From Brachionus manjavacas (lineage: Eukaryota > Rotifera > Eurotatoria > Ploima > Brachionidae), in contig JAHQIY010000001.1 of assembly GCA_019054805.1 (NCBI GenBank), forward strand, positions 3,672,501 to 3,736,500: DNA of 64,000 nucleotides. The letters are read 5' to 3'. Of the stretch, positions 34,991 through 45,160 are shown piece after piece. A program made the translations under genes and the position numbers. Below the pieces are notes generated by a model. It did not search any database. It was not told the DNA's origin and saw only the letters and a program-made list of their open reading frames with translations. The first letter of the stretch is position 1; the number at the start of each line of letters is the position of its first letter.

Positions 34991-37900
34991 ATGAATATTC
35001 CAATCACTCTTTTAATCATATTTGTTACTGCCCAAAACACAGGTAAATTTCTTTGTTAGCCTTAAATTGAATCATTCAAATCCACCTTAATTAAGACTGC
35101 AAGTTCACAATTTGCTCATCGATCAGAATTCAGGGTCCAATATCAGTTCCAAAATTAGCCAAAATTCAAAATTGTACAATTGTAGTCGGTCACATTCGTA
35201 TTCTCAACGCCAAATTTCTCGATCAAAATGATACCACCATTTTTCCTAATTTGATAGAAATTACCGACTACCTCTTGGTCTTTCAGGTTCACAATCTTAA
35301 AAATTTGGGCGTTCTTTTCCCTAAGCTTTCCATTATCCGCGGCCACAACTTATTCAAAAACAAGGCTCTCATAGTCTTCATGGCCAGTTCACTGACAAAA
35401 CTAAACCTCAAACGCCTTATCCACATAGACAAAGGCTCAATTTTAGTCTCACGACTCTACCATGCCTGCTACATAGACACAATTGACTGGAAATACTTGA
35501 TCAAAAATGGATCCAAGCCACTAATTAATCTAAATAACAACGAGTGCTTGACAGACTGCACCCAAAATTGCTGGTCTGAAATGTCACATCAAATCAAATG
35601 CACTGGGTCATGTGGTACAAATTGTGATTTGGAAAACACAAATAAATGCTGCAGTGACCAGAATTGTTTGTATTGTTCCCAAAATGAATGTCTTTCTTGC
35701 TCAAAATATCGCGACATAAGTGATAAGAGAGGAGATTGCGTAGAAAAATGTCCCGATGAGAGCCTGTCTTATGAGAATAGCTTTTGCATCAAAGCTCAGG
35801 ATTGTTCTCTTAGTCCCAAGAGTCTTGTGAAAAATTATTCTATCATGGATGATAGTAAATGTGTCAAAGAGTGTCCTGTTGGATACAAGTTAGATTTGGG
35901 CGAAAAAAAAATTGCCAATGAAACAATTAGATTTCGCCAGTGTCGAAAATGTAGTGATGAAATATGCAAAAAAGATTGTGTTGATCAATCATTTCATGTA
36001 GGTAAAAAGACCGATTTGAACAAGGTAAAAAATTGTTACCGAGTCAAAAGTTTGATATTGGAAATTGGCATCGATATAGATAGTTCTCTTTTAAAAGAAA
36101 ATTTTCTCTATCTCGAAGAAATTCAGGATTATTTGATCATAAGTAGAAATAAATTTTTGAATAGTTTAAATTTCTTTAAAAATCTAAAAAAAATACATGG
36201 AAATAATTTATTTGAGAATAAGTATTCTTTGTTTGTCCATTCGAATCCAAAATTAAGAGACCTTTGGCCGACAATTTTCCAAAACAACTTTCAGCTTGTC
36301 AAAGGAACAATCAAATTTTACGAAAATCCCGACTTGTGTCATCAAGTGATCGAAAATTTTTTGAATTACACAAATTTAACCCAAGTCCATGAATCAGATG
36401 TGTCTTTTAATTTTAATGGCTATAGACGATTGACCTGTTCGGATCGGACAATCGATCTGAGTTTCGAATTGAAAAGAAAACTTGTGAAAATTTCTTGGAA
36501 TGTGACAGTGTCAGACTTGAGGCGCCTCAAAGGCTTTTCGGTTTTTTATACTCCAGTGAGTGAACAAGAAATAAGCATGAACATCGATGCTGATGTGTTT
36601 GATCGTTCTGAATGGGAAAACGCTTATATCGGATATTCGGAAGTAATGGGAAAACGTGTGAGCATTGATATTGATAACTTGGAATCGTTCACTCGCTATG
36701 CCATTTATGTAAAAGCTGATCTTATTTTTGACTCAAATTGGATAAGAGATAAAAAATATTCAAGTCAATTTGATAGAATAATTAGTAATATCAATTTTAT
36801 ACAGACACTTCCTTCAAGTGAGTTTTTAGAATTAAATAAAAAATTTTATTTAAATTTTGTTTTTTATTTTTCAAATTTTATTTTATTTTTCAAATTTTAT
36901 TTTATTTTTCAAATTTTATTTTATTTTTCAAATTTTATTTTATTTTTTAAATAGAACCTGGTACAATTGAAGACATTGAACACGATTCCTCGAGTTCGGA
37001 ACGAGCTATTTTGAAGTGGCGACCGCCCCTTCAGCCAAATGGAATAATTGAATTCTATTTCATATCGTATACAATGCTTAAAGACACCCAGACTAGTCTA
37101 CTTAATAAAGATAGATGCAGCATTGGTAAATTTAGTATATTTTGTTTAATTTATATTTAAATTTTTTAAAGAACCAACACCAATTTTTAACGAGCCTAAA
37201 ACACTAAATAAAGAAAGAGTGGAAAAAAATGACTCAAAAATGTGTCCATTTTCAAAAAGAAATCAACCGGTCAAAAGTCTAATTGAGTCCGAACGAGATG
37301 AAATAATTTCAATCGAAGACGAAATATTTAATTTGGCATTGAGACCAGCTAAGAGATTTAATCATTCAATAAAATATCCTTACTATGCCAGAATTGCTCA
37401 ATCAACTAGCCGAATGGTTCAAACAAGCTCATCTAGTCAAATAACAGAGCAATTGGGCACCTTACCAATTGAACAAGATATGATTCAAAAAAGACTTATC
37501 AATATTGTTAAAAAAGATTTATTCCTTCTAGATGAACAAGTAGAATTTATTTGAATTAAAAATTAAAATTAACCTTTTTTTAAAAGATTTTATTTAAAAC
37601 AATCACCGTGTCAAATACCAGCTTGAATACAACTCTATTTGGCCTTGAATCTTTTACCAGATATCTAGTTTCCATAATAGCTTGTCAAAATTTTGAAAAC
37701 AATTTAAAATTTTTTGTTCAAAAATCAAACGAAAATAATTATTTCCCAATTGAAGACTTTTGTAGCAAACCCAAAATATACTCTTTTCGTTCTGATCGTG
37801 ATGGTAATTAAATTTGAAAAAAAAATAATCCAATTTAATCTTGGGTTATTTTTAGAGTCTCTTGATCGCATACCAAAAACGATATTGTATTCGGAGAATG

Positions 37901-39458
37901 GACTTGATTATTTTAAATGGTCAAGACCAAACACTCCTAATGGCATTGTGTTGAGATACAATTTAAAGTTTGTGGACATAAAATGGAACAAAACCTATGG
38001 ACCACTTTGCCACAGCTCATCAAATCTAAATGTTGCCCTAAATCAATTTTTGCTTGCCGAGGGTCGGATCTATTCAGTTAAAGTTCAAGTGGTAACTACA
38101 GCCGGCTATGGACCTTGGTCAACAGAATTAGTTAAATACCAAGTACCTAGTCAATCAGATTATTGTAAAAAAAAAATTTATGAAAAAAATTTAAATAACA
38201 TTTTTAATTAATTGATTTTTTTAAGATATAATTTTATTCATTCAAATCGGAGTTTTTTTCTTGCTGGGCTTGATGTTTTCGATTGTTTTATTTTTTTTAT
38301 TAAGAAAGTATTTTAGTTCAAAGGAAAATGGTTATTTTCATTTCAAAAGTCATTACTATTGTAATTTTTCAGAAAAGACTTAAAAAAATTGATAAAAAAA
38401 TCCACATTTTTATTTTAGATTTTCGTCCAGACGAGTGGGAAATAAGGCGAGAGAATTTGAGTATCGGAGAGCGAATAGGTTCTGGTTGTTTTGCTGAGGT
38501 TCACAAAGGTACACTTCTAGACTCAAAAACAAATGAAGTAATTGACTGTGCCATAAAATTTTGCGGCTCGGATCATCAAAATCGTCAACGTCTACTAAAG
38601 GAAGCTAATATGCTGAAATCAATACACACAACTCATATAGTAAAACTGCTAGGTGTAATCACCAAAGAAAATCCAGCTTATTTAATACTCGAATATATGG
38701 AAAACGGGGACTTAAAAGAATATTTAAGAACTTTTAAACAGAATGAAGTTAAAAGTAGTTTGAATGCAGAAAGATTTTACCGAATAGCTGCCGAAATAGC
38801 TGATGGTATGCTTTGGTTAAGTGAACATAAGTATATACATAGAGATTTAGCAGCAAGAAATTGTTTAATATCAAGAGATAATGTGATAAAAATATCCGAT
38901 TTGGGACTGGGTAAAGACATTTATCAAAATCCGGTGTATAGAGAAAAATGCAAGAGCTTATTGCCGATTAGATGGATGTCACCTGAGTCCTTACATGATG
39001 GATCATCGACCACAAAGTCCGATGTTTGGTCGTATGGAGTAGTCATTTGGGAAATGGCAACCTATGGTGATAACCCTTACAGTGGAAGGGACAACGAGGA
39101 TGTTATTCACTTTGTTAAAAAAGGTGGTCGACTTGAATTACCATTTTGTGCACCACCAAAATTGTAAGTCAAAAATAATGCTGAGATTTTAAGAATTAAT
39201 TTTTTATTTAGTTTCACAATATTCAATAAATGCATGATAACTGAGGATTATATGAGAATTTGTTTTAAAGAAATTTTGGATATTTTGGATCCGGATTTGA
39301 CCAATGATTTCAAAAAAATGTCGTATTATCATAACGAATTTCGTAAAAAAAGTCCTAAGAGAAAAGTGTCGGATAATTTTGGATTGAGTGGAGAAGAGAA
39401 AAAGATAGAAATTGTTATTGCTGAGCCATGTGTGGGTGATTTAGATAACTACATGTAG
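34991..39458 (+). CDS. InR: Insulin-receptor-like receptor tyrosine kinase
   Basis: Nine exons: 34991-35042, 35096-36817, 36955-37125, 37172-37539, 37587-37803, 37856-38164, 38226-38360, 38419-39163 and 39212-39458; 1321 residues. Order: signal peptide; L1 domain (CTIVVGHIRIL, EITDYLLVFQVHNLKNLGVL, IRGHNLF); Cys-rich furin-like region about 166-330; L2 about 331-460; three FnIII domains, with an insert around LRPAKRFNHS that may hold the chain-cleavage site; TM about 949-973 (IILFIQIGVFFLLGLMFSIV); kinase about 1003-1275. Kinase motifs: GSGCFAEV loop, AIKF lysine, KEANML, HRDLAARN, RWMSPESL. The DFG motif reads DLG and the activation loop has only two of the three usual insulin-receptor tyrosines (DIYQNPVYREKCK). 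The juxtamembrane part lacks an NPXY motif, and the tail is short (about 45 residues, ending DLDNYM). It should bind insulin-like peptides and drive PI3K signalling. Confidence 0.95.
36868..36950 (+). repeat. Minisatellite in InR intron 2
   Basis: About four perfect copies of a 19-base unit, TTCAAATTTTATTTTATTT, directly before the splice acceptor of exon 3. The repeat keeps the reading frame open into the intron, which is why a naive open frame runs past the true exon end at 36817. Confidence 0.9.
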
Positions 39459-41154
39459 CAAAAATTGTTTAGTCAATAAAAAAAATTTAGTCGATTTAAT
39501 TAATTTTTTGTGATATTTAAGATTATTATTTATAAATAAATATTTAATAAAAAAAATTTTTTTATTAGAAAATTTAGCAACATATATTTCAATCTAACTT
39601 TTTGAAAAGTACTTTGAATTCCTCATGTTTTTTTTTAAAACTACATTATTCAACAGTTTATATTTAATATTTTTAAATTAAGGAATACTTAGGAATTTCT
39701 TAGAACAAATTTAAAATAATCAACTAAAATCTATTTCGGTATTGTTCATTAGAAAAAAATTAAGGAAAAGTTTCTTATTATGTTTTTCCAAAGATTTTGA
39801 TTTTACTTTGGATTTTTGAAGACTCTTTGCTAATGAAAATGTTTAATAGATCTCTTGAGTTTTTTGAAAAAGTAAATTGAAGATGCCATAAGGCTTTATC
39901 ATGATTTGTACCTAGCCAAAAAATTTTTTTTAAATAAATTTTGAAAAGGCTACTTAAAGAGATCTAAAATATTTAAAGTTTTTTCGATAGATTAATTTTT
40001 ATTAAATTTCTTAAATCAATTAGCTTTATATTTAAATGAAAGGGATAATTGATACTAAAATTAGTAAAAGAACAATATTAAATCTTACATCAATAAAGTT
40101 TATTTATAAATTTTCCTTTTTTTTAATTCATTTAAATTTTAATAATAATATTCGTTATTGAAAAAAATCGATTTTAATATTCTAAAAAATTGATTCAATT
40201 TTTAATAAAAGAAACTTTTAACCTTTGAAAAAATGAAACGTGGAGAAAACATCGGTTGTTTCCTACGACTTAAGATTTAATTTTTTATTTCTTTATTTAA
40301 ATTGGCTCGTACCTGATTTGGGGAAATTACACAATTTTCTATTTGAATATTTTAGCTTTAAATAGGAAAAGTAATTAAAAACAAAAAAATAAATATGGAC
40401 ATTATAAAAAAATCAAAGAAAGGGTCAGTTAGTGTGATGACTTAATTCTTGTGAGCGAATGTGTGCATTGGTTCCAGCTCCAGCTCTGTATGACTTGTTG
40501 CATTGTTGACATTTAATGGTATTGGTAACTGCCTTGAAACTTGGTGTGCTATTGAAGACTAACAGTGGTTGGCGTGTTTATGTTTTTTTTGACTTTGTCA
40601 TATTGTATAGAGGTCGGATGCACTGTTTCTGAGTTTTCTTAGATATTTCTGTACGAAACTGTTCATTTAAATTATTAACTTTAATTTTTTATTAAATACT
40701 GATCATTTAAGTAAAAGCCTAGAAATTCTTAATAGTGTTCTTTAAAGAAAAACCTAATGATACATTTGTTTTGTAATTTCCCCTTGAAATCAAAGCTAAA
40801 AAAATTTTAGATTCCTAAATCTTAATTAAAAAATTTAAAGTTAGGATTGCCTGGCCCGTACCTAACACTCTGTGGTCTTTAACCCATTAATGATTTCTCA
40901 TCTAGATAAAATAATACATCTCTTTAAAATAATAACTTTTATCCATAAAAATCGTTTATTTTGGTAAAAAAAAGAATTTTCTAGAGTAATTTTGACGATC
41001 CCTAAAACTCAAAAACTAGATTCTGGAAATTTTTTTTAAAGCTAAATATTAGTTCTGCGAATTCAAGTACAGTGTTAAATTAATCTGCCTACTACGTGCA
41101 AAATCTATACAAAATGAACTAGACTTAAAAAGATAAGGATCTAATTCCTGTTTA
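39459..41154. other. AT-rich non-coding, InR 3' side
   Basis: Holds the InR 3'-UTR and polyadenylation region (AATAAAAAAAATTTAG just after the stop). The rest is AT-rich with no clear gene apart from the weak zinc-finger-like piece on the minus strand at 40425-40580. Confidence 0.5.
40425..40580 (-). pseudogene. Possible C2H2-like zinc-finger exon fragment
   Basis: On the minus strand a less AT-rich stretch encodes NTIKCQQCNKSYRAGAGTNA then HIRSQELSHHTN and a TGA at 40425-40427. C-X2-C followed by spaced His residues recalls a zinc finger, but the His spacing (X12, then X7) is not the standard C2H2 pattern. No neighbouring exon was found. It may be a terminal exon of an unseen gene, a transposon remnant or chance. 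Confidence 0.25.
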
Positions 41155-41440
41155 CCAAGGTGTAATGTAGTGAATCCAACATTACATCACATTACATATA
41201 TCTCACTAAAGTAAGTTAGTTTTGATCCGCGTGCACACGCGAAACATGCGATTCGCGTACGCATCAGATCAAGCAAGTCTGATGGTTTGCCTAATTTAAA
41301 GAAGCTAAGCTATTGAGAAAGAAAAGAAAGATTCCTGTATTTTTTACCAATTTATCAAATAAATAATACTTTTAGAAAATCTTATTTATTTACCAGCCAC
41401 CTACGGCTACCAATTGACAACCAGCAACCTTTCACCAAGG
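41155..41440. mobile_element. Solo LTR with 6-bp target-site duplication
   Basis: The LTR spans 41161-41434 (274 bp). It begins TGTAATGTAGTGAATCCAAC and ends AACCAGCAACCTTTCA, so it has the TG...CA ends of LTRs. CCAAGG occurs immediately before (41155-41160) and immediately after (41435-41440), a perfect 6-bp duplication. It contains a GC-richer core (near 41228-41265) and AATAAATAAT-type sequence near 41359. The TGTAATG start is common among Ty3/gypsy-like elements. No internal region follows, so it is a solo LTR left by recombination. Confidence 0.85.
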
Positions 41441-43089
41441 TCTCGCTCTCATTAATATCTCATAATAAATCTAGCTTAGATTCAATATGGATTAGATTTT
41501 AAAAAAACTTGAGATTAAGCCGAGATTTTATTAGAAAATATGTATGAAGATTCGTGTGAGAATATCAAGAGTTTTTTGGAAACTTCAAATATTGAAAAGC
41601 TATTAGGTATGTTATGGATAAGATCTAAAATTGATATATTATGGTAAATTTTACTGAAAATTTTTAATTTTTTTTATAAACTAGTTGAATTTTGTATATT
41701 TAATTTAAGTTTTTTTAAAAAATGAAATTTTAATTATTAATCTAAATGAAGTTTTAAAGTCTTTAAAGTTTTAAAGTTTTAAAATTTCAAGCATAAAAAC
41801 ATATAAAAAGAAAAGAAAAAAATTCAAACTTAATTTCATCTAATAAATGAAAGAATATTTTAAGTCAAAAAAAAAAACAAAAATAAAACAAAAAATTAGA
41901 ATTAAGTACGAAGAAAAATAATACATGTCTGAAATGATCAACTATAATGACCAGAAAACAGCTGTAGAACCCAGACTAAGCTCAGTCATTCAGTAGTGCT
42001 CCAGTGTCTTCAATTTAGCAGGAAATTCATTCAATAAAAGATTGTTGGTTTTAGGTAGAAACCATTAAGTTATATTCCTGAATTTATCGTTTTCAATTAA
42101 GATTAAGATATTTAGATAATAAACTTTCGATCTTAAACGAATCTGATTTACATTTGAATTGATCCCACAAGATGAATTTTAAAATGGATCTTATAAGATC
42201 TTATAAGATAGGATTAGTAATAAGATCAGTTTCTAATCTCAATAAATAGAATCTTAATTTTTAAATTGTGGTTAGCTGAAATTATAGATTTTGCCCATTT
42301 CTAAAGTATATAGAATAATAGGCTTGCTTTAAACTCTAGAACTCTAGATTTTCTTTTCTTAACTGTATAAATAAATCATATCAAGAACTTGACAATATCT
42401 GGGAATTTTACCAAAAGTTTTTGCTCGTTAAGGTTGCGTTCTTGAAAAATTCTTTTTTTTTAGAAATTTTAAGAAACAAATGAAAATCTTAACATTTTTT
42501 AAATAATTAAATATTAACATTTAGACTATGAATAAATTCAAAAAAAATTGATTATGTTCATCTCTTAAAAAAATATTTAGTCGTATTTTAAATATTAGGT
42601 TCAAATGCTTAATATTAATTTTTTAAATTTTTCAATTTGTGAATAAATCGTCAAAGAATCCTTCTAAAATTTTAATTAAATGAATTTTTAAGTCAAATTA
42701 CAAATTTTTTAAATTTTAAATTGAAAATAAGCGTAGTATATGAAAATCTATTATATTTAAAAAATTACAAATTTCGTTTAGAAAACAGTTAAAACTTGTC
42801 TATTGAATTATTTTGATTAAATAATAATTCAAGTATTGATTAATTTTTTACTAAAAAAAAGACTAATAATTTTATCTTTTTAAGATATTTTAGAGCACGC
42901 AAAAAAATTAAATTTTCAAAATGAAAATTTTTCTTAAAAATTCTAAATTCTTATTAAATCTTATAAGATCAGATACCGATCTTGAATTTATACTATTCCC
43001 GAAATTTTAAGATCATATAAGAAACTATACGAAAATTTGCCTCTCATCTTACCAGTTTTTTTATTCAAGATCTTAATTCAATTTATCTC
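41441..43089. other. AT-rich non-coding
   Basis: No gene recognised. TCTTATAAGATCTTATAAGAT near 42185-42205 and a relative near 42957 are short palindromic motifs. Nothing else stands out. Confidence 0.5.
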
Positions 43090-43598
43090 CTATTATGTCG
43101 TGTATAAGCAGGAACTCGTCCTGTTTCAGATTATATATGGGGCACGATGTGGCTGAACCGCAAACAGAACTTGTTAAAAATACCGCCCAACCCAACATAG
43201 GGTCTGGCGACCTCGCAAGGCGCACCAGATCAACCATCGGAAGCCCCAATAACGGGTTCAGGGGTCAAAAGTGCAAGGAGACCTGGAAGGCCATCGAAGC
43301 AGGAAGCGGCACAAATTGCCAAAGAACGAGAGGCAGAGAGATTGGCCAAAGAAGCAATCAAGACTCCGGGTCTCACCCGATCTTCGAGCCGTCAAAAAAA
43401 CCGGTATACCCAACAGAATGCTCTCTTCGGAGAAGTGGGGGAAGATATTATGTCGCCCTCGATCTACGCACACCAACGCCCAGAAAGTTTTGCCACTGAA
43501 CTGTTGCAACGCATCACAAAGAAGGGCACACGCGTAGCTGATGTGCATGCTTACGCCGCATACAGCCTTCACTTTAAGCATGCATATCACAAGTGAAT
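43090..43598 (+). pseudogene. GC-rich, gag-like ORF fragment with an AT-hook
   Basis: This stretch is far richer in G and C than anything around it and starts and stops abruptly. In one frame (about 43128-43598) it reads IWGTMWLNRKQNLLK, then one TAG (at 43198-43200, a likely CAG to TAG change), then QGAPDQPSEAPITGSG, SARRPGRPSKQEAAQIAKER (an AT-hook core, RPGRP), a charged Ala/Glu/Lys helix (EREAERLAKEAIK) and ESFATELLQRITKKGTRVAD before a TGA. Three overlapping open frames exist because stop codons are scarce in GC-rich DNA; this one has the most protein-like composition. I infer a retroelement gag or transposon accessory ORF, or a recently acquired piece of foreign DNA. No family was identified. 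Confidence 0.4.
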
Positions 43599-44429
43599 TA
43601 TATGTGGATCGAATGAAACAAGAAAACATCATTCAACTACACTTCTATTCTATACTTTAGGCCTTACTAAAACTCGACCGAATCGATTAGATCGGCCGAT
43701 TTCATATTAGCGTTTTAGATAAATAAAATTATTCGAACCATCAGACTTAAGTCTTCACATTTTTTATCCATCCAAACTAACAACCCAGAATTAAACCATA
43801 AAGGATAGAATATCTCCTGAGATAAGTTCAAAATCCACAGATATCTAATTAAAACAAAATTGACCCAGTGCCAATAATTACAGTTAAACAAATTAACAAA
43901 TATTAAGTAAAATTTTTATTATTAATCAACAAATTTAGTCAATTCTTAAAAAATAAGTAATCTTCTCAATAAAACTATCATAATTTAAAAAAAATTGTAA
44001 CTTGAATTCTAAAATAAATTTTTTTAAATTAAACTTAAAAAACAACAAATTTTGAAGTGAAATAAAATTTTTAAATAATCAAATGACCCAAAAATTTTCT
44101 CATTTCGTTCTCTCAATGTTCCTAGGTGAGAAATTGATGAGAATTTTCGCAGAAATTCTCACATTTTTCAAATTAGATCTCGAAAAATAAAATGAACAGG
44201 AAATTTTCTAATTTTGAGAAAAAAATGAGAATAATTCGAAAATTTCTCACATTTTTTCAGGTCAGATCTCAAATAAGAATAAGACCTGAGTAAGACTCAC
44301 TAACAGATATTTTTTAAATTATAGAAAAAATTTTTTGATTTACAAAATTTTGTCCTGGATTGCAAAAAACCAATTATTTTTTAACCATTTTCTATATTTC
44401 ATTTTAGTGTTTGGAAACGGAAACTTTAT
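43599..44429. other. Non-coding between the GC-rich fragment and the InR exon copy
   Basis: AT-rich. Two diverged direct copies of a motif near CTCACATTTTT(C)A..TAGATCTC occur at about 44157-44185 and 44248-44275. No gene was seen. Confidence 0.5.
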
Positions 44430-45160
44430 AGATAAAATTTTGGATCCGGATTTCAAGCAAAAGTCGTTTTATCTTCGTAAAAAAAGTCCCAAGAGAAAAG
44501 TGTCGGATAATTTTGGATTGTGTGGAGAAGAGAAAAAGAAAGATATTGTTATTGCTGAACCATGTGCGAGCGATTTAGATAACTACATGTAGCAAAAATT
44601 GTTTAGTCTTAATAAAAAAATTAGTTAATTTTTATTAATTTTTGTGATATTTAAGATTATTATTTATATATAAATATTTAATAATAAAAAATTTTTGTAG
44701 AAAATTCAGTAGCTTTTATTTCAATTATATTTTTGATTAGAATTTTTCGGGCATTGTGAATTTTGAAGCAAAAAACAAAAACAATAATCTTAAAATGAAA
44801 TAACTTTTTTACTAAAAGTCTAAAAATAGTTCTGCAAAATGTATCAGCTGGTACAAACTTTGTACCACCCAAATTTAGTCTCTGCAAAAACTCTGCAAGT
44901 TTGCAAAGCACTAAAAGTATTAGAAAATCATTAAAATTAAATTGCAGAGTTATTGCAGAGACTAAATTTGGGTGGTACAAAGTTTGTACCAGCTGATACA
45001 TTTTGCAGAACTATTTTTAGACTTTTAGTAAAAAAGTTATTTCATTTTAAGATTATTGTTTTAGTTTTTTGCTTCAAAATTCACAATGCCATTTTTCGTG
45101 AGTATTTTCTAGATTTTAATCTAAATAGTACTTTTAATTCATGATGTTTTGTTTTAACTA
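44430..45160 (+). pseudogene. Partial duplicate of the last InR exon and 3'-UTR
   Basis: From 44430 to 44592 the sequence repeats the end of InR exon 9 (39280-39458): ILDPDF, then RKKSPKRKVSDNFGL, GEEKK, IVIAEPC, DLDNYM and a stop. Similarity continues through the 3'-UTR (39459 to about 39645 against 44593-44745, resuming at 45100-45160), with a MITE inserted in the copy. The frame of the copied tail is intact, with a few substitutions and a deletion that removes the MSYYHNE part. There is no kinase domain near it. An acceptor-like TTTCATTTTAG precedes it at 44406, but its phase does not fit InR exon 8, so alternative use as an InR tail would need another exon. Confidence 0.85.
44750..45090. 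mobile_element. Intact hAT-like MITE, 341 bp, 8-bp target duplication
   Basis: Arms of about 140 bp are almost perfect inverted copies: 44750-44889 starts GGCATTGTGAATTTTGAAGC and the right arm ends with its reverse complement at 45090. ATTTTTCG flanks both sides (44742-44749 and 45091-45098), an exact 8-bp duplication as made by hAT-class transposases. The original InR 3'-UTR at about 39600 lacks the element, giving an empty-site comparison. Shared internal motifs (AATAACTTTTTT.CTAAA..TTTAAA..TAGTTC) link it to the copy at 59986. Confidence 0.95.

Noticed and set aside
36818-36954. InR exon 2 extended through the repetitive Phe-rich frame
   Set aside because: The stretch is a 19-base minisatellite within an intron; a GTGAG donor at 36818 and AG acceptor at 36953-36954 keep the FnIII frame.
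37300-37420. Canonical furin site RXKR in the insulin-receptor insert
   Set aside because: The sequence is RPAKR, which has dibasic KR but not Arg at P4; listed only as a possible cleavage site.
44335-44592. Independent 85-residue gene
   Set aside because: Its C-terminal half is a copy of the InR tail and 3'-UTR; the start is arbitrary AT-rich sequence.
44407-44592. Alternative last exon spliced directly to InR exon 8
   Set aside because: Exon 8 ends in phase 2, while the copied frame needs phase 1 at the acceptor at 44406; direct joining gives a stop after a few codons.
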